Shown here one piece after another: positions 45,541-55,475 of a stretch of 64,000 nucleotides of DNA. The position numbers and the translations under genes were made by a program. Location of the stretch: assembly GCA_000773965.1 (NCBI GenBank), contig JRUP01000018.1, positions 372,001 through 436,000 on the forward strand, given 5' to 3'. The DNA is from Enterobacter cancerogenus (GTDB lineage: Bacteria > Pseudomonadota > Gammaproteobacteria > Enterobacterales > Enterobacteriaceae). The stretch's first letter is position 1, and each line of letters opens with the position of its first letter. The notes beneath the pieces were generated by a model. It worked only from the letters and a program-made list of their open reading frames with translations. It did no database searches and had not been told where the DNA came from.

Positions 45541-48500
45541 TTAAAATTGCCACCTTACGCCCACGTTATAGCGCCACCCTTTGGCACCGTTGCCGCTGAT
45601 CTCTTTGCGATAATCCGCCTCTGCATACAGTGACACATCTTTCTGCAACGTGGCGGTGCCGCCCGCGCCCACTTCCCACATCTGGCCAAAGTGGCCGCTG
45701 GTGAAAGTGGCGCTCAATGCAGGGTTTTCCACCGAGGAGACGTTGGTGTCCGCCGTGCCGCCCCAACCTTTGTAGTAATTGGCGCGCAGGTAAGGGGTGT
45801 ATTGGCGATTGCTGTCATCCGTCCAGGTGCGATCAAGTCTTGCGCCCAAACGTCCAATAGTCTGGTTGTAATCGCCGTAACGCACCTTGTTGCCGTCTTC
45901 ATCGGTGAAATCGTTCATATTCAGCTTCATGTACATTAACTGCGCCTGCGGTTCCAGCTTATAGCCATCGCCGAGATCAAACGGATAGCCACTCTCCAGC
46001 GAGGCGGTCCAGCCATGGCCCTTCAGCTTCGCTTCCTGTTTTTGCCGTGCGATATCGGTTTCACCACGATGCCAGTCGAATGACAGCACGCCATCCAGAT
46101 AAAACCCGTTCTGACGCTGCCAGGTACCGTAAAAGGCCAGGCTATCGCTGTCGAAGGTAGTGCTGCTGTAACCGTCGGCGGCATCGGGACGGATGCGCGT
46201 GTTACCACGCGTGTAGGCTAAGCCACCGCGCAGGCTGTCTTTGTCACCGTCGAGGCGCAGCACGTTGCCACCCACCTGCACCGCGCTGTAATCCAGATCG
46301 AAGTCATAGCCGTAATCGCGGAAGCTCTGGTCACTTTTGTATTTCAGGTTGGAACCGATGTAACGCAGGAACATCTCGCCGCCATCGCCTTCCGGTCGTG
46401 TCTGCTCATGACGCAACTCACCAAGACGCTTATGCAAATCGTCGATAATCGCCGAGGTGTAATAAGCCAGGCCAACCGGGGCGGAGATATAGGACGGCAC
46501 CTGCGGCACCACAGCGGGACGCGCATCGTAGCTTTTCCCGCTGCCGAACGCATCGGTGATAAAGGTCGATGGGCAGCTGGCGCCATCTTCACACACGTAA
46601 TAATTCGCCAGCCGGTAATCCCAGTAATTGTTGCCACTGCCGCTGACCAAACGCTGGCTGGGATCGGTACTGCCCGGTGCGAAGGTGTAGAGCCGGTATT
46701 GCCAGGGCCCCGCGCCGAGATAACCGTCTTTAAGGGCAAAACTCTCAGGGCCAGCGTTACCCGCGACCTGTGCCAGCGAAATCCCCTCGTTGCCTTCAAT
46801 GCCGCCATTGCGATTCAGGTCCGTTAATGCGCCGGTGCTGCTGTCGGTGAGTTTCACGTTCACCAGCGTGGTGCCCGTGGCGTTGCCCGTGACGTTGAGG
46901 TGGTCAGTGAACTGATTGCTCAGCGCGCCGCCTGCGTTAAGGTCAGTGATCAGATTCAACTGGCCGCCGCTGGAGGCCAACGAACCAGCGATATTCAGGG
47001 TGTTGCCGGGCGAGCCCACGCCGTTAGTCAGGTCGAGAATACCGGCGTTGTTCACCGTGAGTGAATCCGCCGTGCCCCCCGCTAACGTCGGATGCACAGT
47101 GTTGCCCGCATACAGCGCTGAATTCTCATCGATATTAATGGTGCTGTGCGCCAGTTTGAGGTTGTCAGTGAGCGTCCATTGGGTATCGGCAAAATTGATG
47201 GTGCTCCAACCGCTGCCGAGGTTTACCCCTTTATTGAGATCGTCAGCGCCCAGGCTGCCACCACGTGAATCGATCTGATTAAACGTCAGCGTGTTTCCGG
47301 TTCCGCTGCCGCTGGTGAGGTGGTAGGTGGTGCCGAGGTCCACCTTGCTGACCTCCGCACTGTTATTAGCGTCATTGCCCATCGTCAGGCTGCCGTTAAG
47401 CGTACCGCCCGTCCAGCGGAACACATCGGAACCGCCGCCGGGGTTGATATCGCCACGCACATCACCTTCGGTCAGCAGGATTTCATCATTGGCATTGCTG
47501 CCCGCCACTGCAACGGTTTGCGGATTAGCAGTGATGATGTTGCCGAGGTTTTCGAAGAGGGTTTTGCCCCCGCGCAAATCCACCACTGGCGAGGTCAGGC
47601 TGTTCGAGGTAAACGTCCCGGTATTGACGATGGTGCCCGCCGTGCTGGAGATCAGTGCCGATCCGCCTGCAGGGTTATCGATCGTGACGTCAGCCGCAGT
47701 GGTGACGTTGCCAGTGGTGTTGGCGCGGATGCCGCTGCCGCCCGCACCGGTGACATTAAATTGATAGCCGGAGCCCAGTGTTAAATCGCCGCTGGTGGTC
47801 GATCCATCCGCATTGGCGATGTTGAGGCCCGTACCGCTGCCGGTGACATTGGTGGTGACCGTCGAGGCCGGGTCAAACGGCACCGCAGTACGGATCCCGT
47901 TGCCATTCGCCACGTTGAGCGTGAGGTTGCTCAGGCTAACATTGCTAAGTTCTGCCCGGTTTTCGATGCCATTGCCGCTGCCCAGCACATTGACCGTGGC
48001 GTCGCTGGCGCTAAGCGCGCTGGCACCGCTATCGACGAGGATGCCGTGCGCAGTGCCCTGTGTGGTGATCACCGTATCGCTGCCGGTTAACGCCAGCTGT
48101 GCGCCGTTACTGATGCGCACGCCTGCCACACCGTTATCGACATTGATCACGCCGCCTTTGGCCAGCGTGCTGCCGCTGCCAGAGACATCCAGCCCGGTGC
48201 CGTTCGCCACATTGACCGTACCGTTATTGGTCAGCGTGCTGCCCGCGCGTGAGCGGATACCGATATTGTTGCTGCCGGTAAGCTCCACCGCACCGTTGTT
48301 CACCACCGTGGCGCCGTTGGTGACATCAAAGCCGATGGCGTTGCTGCCTGCGCCGTTGAGATTGCCATTGCTGGTGACGGTGGTGGCCGCTGAAGTGCCA
48401 TCCAGCGCGTTGCTGAGATCGGTGCCCAGATTATTGACCAGCACGCCGACTGCGTTACTGCCACTGACATTAATGCTGCTGCCGCTAGCCAAAGTCGCAT

Positions 48501-51500
48501 TCGCGCCGCCCTCGGCACGTACTGCGGTGCTGCCCTGACCGCTGGCGTTGAAGCTGGCATTGGCGCTGTTGAGGCTACTGCCGCTGCCCGAGACGATCAC
48601 ACCCGTGCTGTTAGCGCCGCTGGTGGTCAATGAGGTGGGATTGCTGAAGCTCAGTGCGGCGCCATCATCAATACGGTATCCGGTGGAATTCAGCGTATTC
48701 ACGTCCAGCGCGTTGGCGGCAGAGTTGATACGTGAACCACTGCCCGCCGCGTGATAAGCAATCTGATCGCTGCTGTTGAAGTTAGGCGTCGAGCCAGTCG
48801 CGATATTCACCAATGCGCCGTTGAGCGCTTCCGCGCCTATCGCACCTGTGCCGTTAAGATTCAAGCTACCACTGTTGAGGTTAGCAATCGCCCGGCTACC
48901 GCTGGCGCTCACGCCCCGGCTGCGGCTGGTGGTGCTGCCGCCATTAACGTCGATGTTGCCGCTGTTGTTGGCCGTGGTATTGGCCGTGCTGCCGCTGCTG
49001 CTCACCGCAATGCCGGTACCGCCATCGTTGATGCTGATGTTACCGCTGTTAGTACCGGTCGCACCGCTCTCCACGCGAATGCCAGTGGCGTTAGCGCCGC
49101 TGAAAGCAATGTTGCCAGTGTTATTGAGCTGTGCGCGATTGCGCGCCAGATAGCCAATCAATCCACTTTGCGATGAATTCAGTGCCGCAGCAGAACTTAA
49201 CGTCGTGCTGGTCACCGGCGTACCGCTGTTGCTGCCCGCTAACGTATGTTTCTGTCCATCGACAATCGCGCCAATCGCGTTGTTGCCGGTGAGGTTGATG
49301 GTCGTGTCATTGTCGATGGTGCCCGTTGCCCCGCCTTCGATATTCACCCCCGTGGCGCCTGCACCACTGACGTTGAGCGTGGCATTGCGGGTGTTCACTT
49401 CGGTACCGCCGGTGCCGCTGCCGTTCACCGCCACAGAACCGGCGCCCGATGCCGTGAGTGACAGATCGGTGCCATCAAAATCCGCGCCCTGCTCTACGCG
49501 GAACAGTGTCGAGTTGGTGGTGGTGACATTGAACGGATTGTTGCCTGCTATGTTAATCCGCGCATTGGGGCCATAGGCGAAGAAAGCGATTTGATTACTG
49601 CCGTTACTGAACGTCGGTATTGCGTTAGCCGCTACTTCCACCGTGGCATTGCCGCGTGCGTGCACGCCAATCGCGCCCGTGCCGCTCAGATTCACCGGGC
49701 CGTTGACGTCTGCACTGGCCTGTCCGGTGCCCTGGCCCTCCACCCACACGCCAAAGTTGCGTGTACCGCTGGCGGGATCGGCCCCCCCGGCAACGTTAAT
49801 GGTCCCCGTTGAACTTGCAGAAGCGTTATTGCCACTGGTCGCCACCACCTTCACGCCCGTGCCGTTAACGCCGTTAAGGTTAATGGTGCCACTGTTATCG
49901 ATGGTGCCGCTGCTGTTGGTCACCGACATCCCGACGTTTTCACGCGGCACGGTCGCGGCAGCACCATTCACATCAATGGTGCCGTTATTGACCATCGTGA
50001 CCCCGCTGGCACCGGTCGCCGACATGCCCGCCGCGTTCTGCACCTTTGAGCCAATCACGATGTTGCCGTTGTTGGTGGCAGAACCGTTTGCCACCAGCGC
50101 GATCCCGCTGGTGAGGCCGCTCTGATTCATGGCGGTATCCGCCACGTTGTCGGTCAGGCTGTTTTGAGGACCACGACCAATATAAATCTGCCCATCGGCA
50201 TTGTTGGTGAAGGTGGAGGTCGGCGATGTCAGCAGTACACCCGATGCTGTACCGCGCGCGCTGGAGCCGTTCACGCCGACGTTGATATTGCCGCTGTTGC
50301 GGGATGTAGCGTCATCCTCCAAACGAATACCGGCTACGCCATACTGCGAGTTACTACCGATAGTCGCCAGATTGACGATGCCGTTGTTGTTAAACGCACT
50401 GCCGCTCTGCACCAGCACCCCATTGGCACCGTAGCCGGTGGAGCCAATACCCGTGCCATCCTGGCGATTGAGGAACCCACCGTTGATCACGCCAGTTGTG
50501 CTGGTACTGCCGTTGCTGTTGCCAGAAAGCACCAGTGCCGTGCCGTTATTGGCGAGGGTGCCGCGGCTGGCGAGCTTGCCATCAATCACCGCCTGCGCGC
50601 CGTTGGAGGCTTTAATCGCCCCGCCTGTCGAACCCACGACTTCCAGTGTGTTACCCGCCGCGAGATTGACGCGAGCGTCTGGGCCATCGGCATTGACCAC
50701 GATGCGGTTGCCAATCGGCTGCGTGACTTCATCCGGCGGTGTGGCGCTGACGTCGTACACAATATTGCCATTGGTGACGGTCACCGCTTTGTTGAATTCG
50801 GTCAGGTAGTTGGCTTTATCCAGATTGCCCGCCTGCAACTGACCAATCAGCCAGTTATTGTAAGTCTGCAATTCGCTGGCGCTGGTGACGGTGAAGGTGT
50901 GTGTGACGCCATCCAGCGTTTGCACATTCACGCTGCCGTTGTAGGTCGCCAGATTTTGCACCTGAAAGGATTGCGTGGCGCCTGCACCATCCGGTGTCGC
51001 GGCAGTGCCGAAGAAGCTGATGCGATTGTTGGAATTCCAGTTCAGCGTGCTGTTGCTGCCCACCTGGAACAATGTGGTCTGCTTCGCTGCCATGCTCCAG
51101 CTGTTGGTGCTGGCGCTGCTGGCTGCATTCGCTTGCCCGATATTCACATCAAGCGTGCCACCGTTCGAGACATCCGCAACACGCGTATTGATGTATTGAT
51201 CGCCGTTAACGTTAACCACGTCCGGCACTGCGGTATCGGAGGTGACTGGCGTTTGTGCCACCAGACTGGCGGAATTGTAGACCTGGAAAGTAGTATTCCC
51301 GCCAGTGGTAGGATCGGGCACGGTGATGGCGAAGTTCTGCGGGCCGGGATCGAGACGGGTCTGATTAAGAAACTGCGCGCCTGATGTGATGTTGACCTGT
51401 CCAAGGCTGGAGTTCACTGATCCATCCGTTCCCGGTGCAAAATCAGGATTGCCGTCCAGCGTTTCGTTACTGCCATTAACGTCAATGCGCTGCTCGCCAA

Positions 51501-51624
51501 AGAGGTTGTCATTAACCTGCGGTGAATAGCTTCCCAACGTAATGGCTTGCGCGCTTATCGCCGGATAAAACAGCGCCTGCGCGGCTAATATGCCGAACGC
51601 AATCGGGTTTAATTTAAACTTCAT
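45541..51624 (-). CDS. Giant AIDA-type autotransporter adhesin-like protein
   Basis: This 2027-residue type V secretion protein has a signal peptide ending PAISAQA. A passenger of about 1700 residues rich in Gly, Ser, Asn and Thr forms short beta-helix rungs of the type NSGNI / GATGVNIEGG. An autochaperone-like stretch LKDGYLGAGPWQYRLYTF follows. The C-terminal 12-strand barrel (about residues 1745-2027) ends in RYNVGVRWQF with the terminal Phe. Residues 645-800 and 922-1075 are recognisably duplicated with a period of about 277 residues. The only two cysteines seen lie in CEDGASCPS before the barrel. No protease motif was noticed; adhesion or aggregation is the likely role. Confidence 0.92.
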   Translation of the reverse strand: MKFKLNPIAFGILAAQALFYPAISAQAITLGSYSPQVNDNLFGEQRIDVNGSNETLDGNPDFAPGTDGSVNSSLGQVNITSGAQFLNQTRLDPGPQNFAITVPDPTTGGNTTFQVYNSASLVAQTPVTSDTAVPDVVNVNGDQYINTRVADVSNGGTLDVNIGQANAASSASTNSWSMAAKQTTLFQVGSNSTLNWNSNNRISFFGTAATPDGAGATQSFQVQNLATYNGSVNVQTLDGVTHTFTVTSASELQTYNNWLIGQLQAGNLDKANYLTEFNKAVTVTNGNIVYDVSATPPDEVTQPIGNRIVVNADGPDARVNLAAGNTLEVVGSTGGAIKASNGAQAVIDGKLASRGTLANNGTALVLSGNSNGSTSTTGVINGGFLNRQDGTGIGSTGYGANGVLVQSGSAFNNNGIVNLATIGSNSQYGVAGIRLEDDATSRNSGNINVGVNGSSARGTASGVLLTSPTSTFTNNADGQIYIGRGPQNSLTDNVADTAMNQSGLTSGIALVANGSATNNGNIVIGSKVQNAAGMSATGASGVTMVNNGTIDVNGAAATVPRENVGMSVTNSSGTIDNSGTINLNGVNGTGVKVVATSGNNASASSTGTINVAGGADPASGTRNFGVWVEGQGTGQASADVNGPVNLSGTGAIGVHARGNATVEVAANAIPTFSNGSNQIAFFAYGPNARINIAGNNPFNVTTTNSTLFRVEQGADFDGTDLSLTASGAGSVAVNGSGTGGTEVNTRNATLNVSGAGATGVNIEGGATGTIDNDTTINLTGNNAIGAIVDGQKHTLAGSNSGTPVTSTTLSSAAALNSSQSGLIGYLARNRAQLNNTGNIAFSGANATGIRVESGATGTNSGNISINDGGTGIAVSSSGSTANTTANNSGNIDVNGGSTTSRSRGVSASGSRAIANLNSGSLNLNGTGAIGAEALNGALVNIATGSTPNFNSSDQIAYHAAGSGSRINSAANALDVNTLNSTGYRIDDGAALSFSNPTSLTTSGANSTGVIVSGSGSSLNSANASFNASGQGSTAVRAEGGANATLASGSSINVSGSNAVGVLVNNLGTDLSNALDGTSAATTVTSNGNLNGAGSNAIGFDVTNGATVVNNGAVELTGSNNIGIRSRAGSTLTNNGTVNVANGTGLDVSGSGSTLAKGGVINVDNGVAGVRISNGAQLALTGSDTVITTQGTAHGILVDSGASALSASDATVNVLGSGNGIENRAELSNVSLSNLTLNVANGNGIRTAVPFDPASTVTTNVTGSGTGLNIANADGSTTSGDLTLGSGYQFNVTGAGGSGIRANTTGNVTTAADVTIDNPAGGSALISSTAGTIVNTGTFTSNSLTSPVVDLRGGKTLFENLGNIITANPQTVAVAGSNANDEILLTEGDVRGDINPGGGSDVFRWTGGTLNGSLTMGNDANNSAEVSKVDLGTTYHLTSGSGTGNTLTFNQIDSRGGSLGADDLNKGVNLGSGWSTINFADTQWTLTDNLKLAHSTINIDENSALYAGNTVHPTLAGGTADSLTVNNAGILDLTNGVGSPGNTLNIAGSLASSGGQLNLITDLNAGGALSNQFTDHLNVTGNATGTTLVNVKLTDSSTGALTDLNRNGGIEGNEGISLAQVAGNAGPESFALKDGYLGAGPWQYRLYTFAPGSTDPSQRLVSGSGNNYWDYRLANYYVCEDGASCPSTFITDAFGSGKSYDARPAVVPQVPSYISAPVGLAYYTSAIIDDLHKRLGELRHEQTRPEGDGGEMFLRYIGSNLKYKSDQSFRDYGYDFDLDYSAVQVGGNVLRLDGDKDSLRGGLAYTRGNTRIRPDAADGYSSTTFDSDSLAFYGTWQRQNGFYLDGVLSFDWHRGETDIARQKQEAKLKGHGWTASLESGYPFDLGDGYKLEPQAQLMYMKLNMNDFTDEDGNKVRYGDYNQTIGRLGARLDRTWTDDSNRQYTPYLRANYYKGWGGTADTNVSSVENPALSATFTSGHFGQMWEVGAGGTATLQKDVSLYAEADYRKEISGNGAKGWRYNVGVRWQF

Positions 51625-52048
51625 ACTTCCTCCAGTGGGCGTGCAGCGTCCACGCTGTTATTGCAACAGCGTTAAATTCATCGCGAGGGATACAACGGCA
51701 GGAATAACACCAATCCCGATGAGCAATTAATTTCTGAGAGCCACTGTGTGAAGAAAGTCTGGTGCAGCGAATAAGAGGTTAAACTGTTTTTATAGATTAA
51801 TTGGCTTTAGGTATAGACTTTTCTGCCATCAGACGCAAAAGGTAAATGAAGGTAACTCGTTGTCATAATGGCGAAATATTTGTGAGGCGGGAGAAATTAT
51901 TGGAAAAAATTAAGCCCAGAAGTTTCCAATAATTAGCCCTCTATCTTATTAATATTTTCTTTATTTTTTCTTAGCGGTTTACTTACGAATGGCACGGCAT
52001 GTTCGGCGATATCAGCGCCAGGCTAAGCGATACGGCGAATCGCAATAA

Positions 52049-52064
52049 TGTGACTCACGTCACA
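52049..52064. promoter_or_regulatory. Consensus CRP site upstream of the autotransporter
   Basis: TGTGACTCACGTCACA has perfect TGTGA-N6-TCACA symmetry with A/T flanks. It lies about 430 bases before the autotransporter ATG and downstream of murP, so the target promoter is uncertain. Confidence 0.6.
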
Positions 52065-52141
52065 TTTAAAATCATTCAATCATCAAGGTTTTGCCGGCGT
52101 ATCCCCCGCAGCAGCGCGACATCTCAGGCTTCATTCCAGCC

Positions 52142-52179
52142 TCACCGTAGCGGCATAATGTCGTGTGCTGCTACGGTGA
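52142..52179. repeat. GTAGCGGC-type hairpin after murP
   Basis: TCACCGTAGC and GCTACGGTGA pair over 10 bases with an inner GCA/TGC. It has no T-run but lies within 50 bases of the murP stop. Confidence 0.55.
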
Positions 52180-52191
52180 ATAGCCATGGCA

Positions 52192-53631
52192 TTAGCTGAG
52201 ATCGACGCCTTTGGTTCCGCCCCACCAGGTAAAGGCAAATCCACCGACCCACGCCACGATTAATCCGGCGAGATACACCGCCATACCGGCAAAGATCCCC
52301 TGTGAAGAGGTCATCAGCGGCAACGTAACCAATCCGGAAGGCCCAAATACCGTATTCATCCCCACCGGCAGGCCAAGCCAGGCTACCAGACCAATGAAGA
52401 ATCCACCCAGCGCACCGCCACAACAGGCAGTAATAAATGGCTTCAGGCGCGGCAGCGTAACGCCATAAATCAACGGTTCGCCCACGCCCAACAAGCCCGG
52501 CACTATCGCGCCCTTGATTTGCGTACGCAGCAGCGAGTGCTTATCGGCCTTGCACCACAGCGCGAGAGAAGCCCCAACCTGACCCGCACCCGCCATCGCC
52601 AGAATCGGGAATAATGAGTTAAAGCCCTGGGTTTCCATCAACGCAAAATAGACCGGAATGAAACCCTGATGAATCCCGAACATCACTGCAATTAAAAACA
52701 GACCGGCCAAAATAGCGCAGCCAAAGGGATTGTTATTGAGATGAATAAACAACCATGACATGCCTTTAAATAACTCACCGCCAATCGGCATAATCACCAT
52801 AAAGGTGATGGCACCGGTAATTAATAACGTGAGTAACGATGTCAAAATCATGTCGAGATTATCGGGGATGATTTTACGCAGTTGTTTCTCAATCCACGCA
52901 CCGAATATCGCCGCCAATAATACGCCGATAATATTGCCGCGCGGGTCAATCGCCATACCAAAGAAATCTGACATACCGCTGTAATAGCCCACCGTGGCTT
53001 TTGGCATATAACCGAGCACAAACAGTGAAGCGATAATGGCACCGTTCACGCCGGTGCCTCCAAAGGCTTTCTGCGCGTTATAACCAATGAGGATGCTCAG
53101 GAAGGTGAACAGCCCCTTGCCGAACACTTTCATGTAGGCCACGGTATCCAGCAGCCACTGCGCATGTTCGCCGGGCTGGTTGAGGTGGAAAATCTGCTCA
53201 ATCAGCGTGGCAAATCCCAACAGCAAACCCGCACCAATAAAGCCGGGAATCAATGGCGTGAAGATGGTGGCGAAGCAGGAGAGAAAACGGTGCAGCGCGC
53301 TGGTTTGCTTCGCTTTCATCTGCTGCTTTTGGGCGGCAGCAATAGTGCTGAGATCCTGCGGTTTTTCCGTTTCATCGCTATCCAGTAATCCCTGCATTTT
53401 CTCAGCGGCGGTTTGCGCTTTGCCGGGCCCGAGTACGATTTGCAGCTGCGCATCACTGTCGATCACCCCCAATACGCCGGGCAGCGTTTTCAGTTGGGCA
53501 TGATCGACTAATGTGGCATCCGCGAGCGTCAGGCGCAGACGCGTCATGCAATTGCCGCACTGCACAATGTTATGTGCGCCTCCCACCGCTTGCAGGATAT
53601 CGCGCAGTAATCCTTCGGTGATGGCAGCCAT
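52192..53631 (-). CDS. murP: PTS N-acetylmuramic acid transporter, EIIBC
   Basis: This 479-residue phosphotransferase permease has an N-terminal EIIB domain with the phospho-cysteine motif [12 protein letters not shown] (Cys28 or near). The EIIC membrane domain contains [16 protein letters not shown] and the sugar-binding region [18 protein letters not shown]. MurP imports MurNAc as MurNAc-6-phosphate and relies on the glucose EIIA, since no EIIA is fused. Its ATG overlaps the murQ stop (TAATG), giving translational coupling. Confidence 0.95.
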   Translation of the reverse strand: MAAITEGLLRDILQAVGGAHNIVQCGNCMTRLRLTLADATLVDHAQLKTLPGVLGVIDSDAQLQIVLGPGKAQTAAEKMQGLLDSDETEKPQDLSTIAAAQKQQMKAKQTSALHRFLSCFATIFTPLIPGFIGAGLLLGFATLIEQIFHLNQPGEHAQWLLDTVAYMKVFGKGLFTFLSILIGYNAQKAFGGTGVNGAIIASLFVLGYMPKATVGYYSGMSDFFGMAIDPRGNIIGVLLAAIFGAWIEKQLRKIIPDNLDMILTSLLTLLITGAITFMVIMPIGGELFKGMSWLFIHLNNNPFGCAILAGLFLIAVMFGIHQGFIPVYFALMETQGFNSLFPILAMAGAGQVGASLALWCKADKHSLLRTQIKGAIVPGLLGVGEPLIYGVTLPRLKPFITACCGGALGGFFIGLVAWLGLPVGMNTVFGPSGLVTLPLMTSSQGIFAGMAVYLAGLIVAWVGGFAFTWWGGTKGVDLS

Positions 53632-54542
53632 TATTGCGCTCCTGCGTCACGCAACGCGTTACGGATAAAGCCGCAGTTTTGCTTCAGCAGCGCCTGGGCC
53701 TCGCTGGCATCCAATTCTGCCAGCACCATCACAATCGCAGTTTTGCAGTGACCGTGACACGCGTTCAGCGCCTGCTGCGCGGTGGCATCGTCGCAGTCAG
53801 TGGCCTGTTTGACGATGTTGATTTGGCGCTGCACCAGTTTTTGGTTAGTGGCTTCCACATCCACCATCAGGTTGCCGTACACTTTGCCGCTGCGGATCAT
53901 CGCGCCGGTGGTCAGCATATTGAGCACCAGCTTTTGTGCGGTGCCGGCTTTCATGCGCGAAGAACCAGTGACCACTTCTGGCCCCACTACCGGGGTAAGT
54001 GCCACATCCGCAGCCTGTGATATCGGGCTGTTAGGATTGCAGGTTAACGCCGCGCTAAATGCGCCCTGCTGTTTCGCATAGGCTAACGCGCCCAATACAT
54101 AGGGTGTACGGCCACTGGCGGCAATCCCCACCAGTACATCATTAGTGTTGAAATCGATGTCCTTTAAATCCTGTGCGCCCTGTTCTACGTTATCTTCCGC
54201 GTTCTCAACCGCCTGCAAAATCGCGGTGTGGCCGCCGGCAATTAAACCCACCACCTGCGAGCGCGGCGTGCCGAAGGTCGGTGGGCACTCGCTGGCATCG
54301 AGAATACCAAGGCGGCCCGACGTGCCTGCTCCGCAATAGATGAGGCGCCCGCCGTTGCTAAAGGCCGCAGTAATGGCATCCACCACCTGTGCGATCTGCG
54401 GCACAATCGCTTCCACTGCCAGCGCCACTTTTTTGTCTTCATCATTAATGACGCGCAACATCGCTTCGGTGGGTAGCTCGTCAATGTTTTGGCTCGCTGG
54501 GTTACGCCCTTCAGTGATCATCTGGCTCAGGTCGATCTGCAT
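53631..54542 (-). CDS. murQ: N-acetylmuramic acid 6-phosphate etherase
   Basis: This 303-residue SIS-domain enzyme cleaves the lactyl ether of MurNAc-6-phosphate to give GlcNAc-6-phosphate and lactate during wall recycling. It has the family pattern [19 protein letters not shown] motifs [18 protein letters not shown] and [15 protein letters not shown], and [17 protein letters not shown]. The ATG at 54542 has AGGAG 6 bases upstream and is preferred to the GTG before it. It is first in a murQP operon. The RpiR-type regulator MurR is not in the window. Confidence 0.96.
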   Translation of the reverse strand: MQIDLSQMITEGRNPASQNIDELPTEAMLRVINDEDKKVALAVEAIVPQIAQVVDAITAAFSNGGRLIYCGAGTSGRLGILDASECPPTFGTPRSQVVGLIAGGHTAILQAVENAEDNVEQGAQDLKDIDFNTNDVLVGIAASGRTPYVLGALAYAKQQGAFSAALTCNPNSPISQAADVALTPVVGPEVVTGSSRMKAGTAQKLVLNMLTTGAMIRSGKVYGNLMVDVEATNQKLVQRQINIVKQATDCDDATAQQALNACHGHCKTAIVMVLAELDASEAQALLKQNCGFIRNALRDAGAQ

Positions 54543-54559
54543 CACGCACTCCTGTAAAA

Positions 54560-54572
54560 GAATAAATTATTC
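54560..54572. promoter_or_regulatory. Operator-like palindrome 1 in the murQP promoter
   Basis: GAATAAATTATTC is a 13-bp dyad. A similar dyad, GAATTGTTAATTC, lies 33 bases further (54593-54605), three helical turns centre to centre. Confidence 0.45.
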
Positions 54573-54592
54573 GAAAAACTATATACTATTTT

Positions 54593-54605
54593 GAATTGTT
54601 AATTC
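54593..54605. promoter_or_regulatory. Operator-like palindrome 2 in the murQP promoter
   Basis: GAATTGTTAATTC shares its GAAT/ATTC ends with palindrome 1. MurR of E. coli binds adjacent inverted repeats, so this pair could be the MurR-type control site, inferred from spacing. Confidence 0.45.
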
Positions 54606-54649
54606 CTATTCGGTTGTCATGTTTTTGTACTTTTTGCAGAGGCAGACAT

Positions 54650-54673
54650 AAAAAAACCCGCCGGATGGCGGGT
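54650..54673 (-). terminator. Rho-independent terminator after the HicB-like gene
   Basis: On the minus strand ACCCGCC-ATCC-GGCGGGT is followed by a run of T residues. Confidence 0.85.
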
Positions 54674-54692
54674 AGATGTTTAGCTATGTTGG

Positions 54693-55097
54693 TTACGCGT
54701 TCGCTAATTCTCTGCGCGCTAACTCCGCCAGAAAACCGCTGCGTGAGCCATACTCGCGATGGGAATCTACATAGCTGTCTATTTTGCTGAGCAGATTTTG
54801 TGGCAAAGTGATGTTGAGCTTTACTGCTTTACCTTCATAGCGACTCAGATCGATCTCCACGAATGCCCAGTAGCCTCCCTGGCACGCCTCATCTTGAATG
54901 TGAGTCTCAATATCAGCCGCTTTAAGGATGGCTTTGCCGGCATCCGCTAAAGATTCTACGTGTGAATCAATCGCGTTAAGTGCGTCGCGCAGCGCATCGT
55001 CCACACTTTTACCTGCAAAAAAACATCCCTCTACATCCGGCACAAAACCTGACCAGCTATTGTCCTCTGTCTTATGCAGATAAACGGGGAATCTCAT
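54693..55097 (-). CDS. HicB-family antitoxin-like protein without HicA
   Basis: This 134-residue protein has an N-terminal HicB fold (MRFPVYLHKTEDNSWSGFVPDVEGCFFAG). A C-terminal ribbon-helix-helix DNA-binding part (LNITLPQNLLSKIDSYVDSH, GSRSGFLAELARREL) follows. HicB neutralises the mRNA-cleaving toxin HicA, normally encoded just upstream. Neither the 140 bases upstream (before a repeat element) nor the downstream interval contains a HicA-like frame, so this is an orphan. It may still act as a regulator. Confidence 0.85.
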   Translation of the reverse strand: MRFPVYLHKTEDNSWSGFVPDVEGCFFAGKSVDDALRDALNAIDSHVESLADAGKAILKAADIETHIQDEACQGGYWAFVEIDLSRYEGKAVKLNITLPQNLLSKIDSYVDSHREYGSRSGFLAELARRELANA

Positions 55098-55232
55098 GTT
55101 CAGTCCTCTCTAAAAAGGAATATTTGAGTGGTTATAGTGGGTATAAAATTAAGCACGATTCAGGCAATGGAAAATACAGGACGCGTCTTGGATAGTTAAA
55201 AAACAGCTGAATGACGTGCATTGTGCAATAAC

Positions 55233-55431
55233 GCAGTCTGGGGCCGCTTAGGGTCTGGCGTCCTCACGCCGCTAACGCGGTGCCCTCACGTCATTCGTCT
55301 GCCTTACGGAACGGCGGGGGATGGCACATCCATGTGCCGCCCCGCCTTCCACCCGCGTCCTGCGGGCTATCCTGGCAGACTTATTCTGTTCGGCGCTGCG
55401 GATTGCCTGCCCCTAAGCGGCCCCAGCCTGC
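55233..55431 (-). repeat. About 200-bp structured repeat element, copy B (inverted)
   Basis: Read on the minus strand it matches copy A over nearly its whole length. The outer stem carries CTTAGGG/CCCTAAG where copy A has CTTTGGG/CCCAAAG, a paired change that keeps base pairing. The inner GCCCGC-AGGAC hairpin changes one C to T, allowing G-U pairing. Confidence 0.85.
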
Positions 55432-55475
55432 TCCTGAACTTTTGTGCGTTTTGCTAAAAAGGCACCAATATAACT

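Larger units (their letters stand above)
51625..52191. other. 567-bp intergenic region between autotransporter and murP
   Basis: It is AT-rich upstream of the autotransporter start and contains a consensus CRP site (52049-52064). A GTAGCGGC hairpin (52142-52179) lies past the murP stop. No gene was recognised. Confidence 0.55.

Noticed and set aside
49205..51384. Long plus-strand frames opposite the autotransporter
   Set aside because: They are antisense shadows of a repetitive GC-biased coding sequence.
55098..55232. Search for a hicA gene upstream of hicB
   Set aside because: All frames on the minus strand contain early stops and no HicA-like pattern was found.
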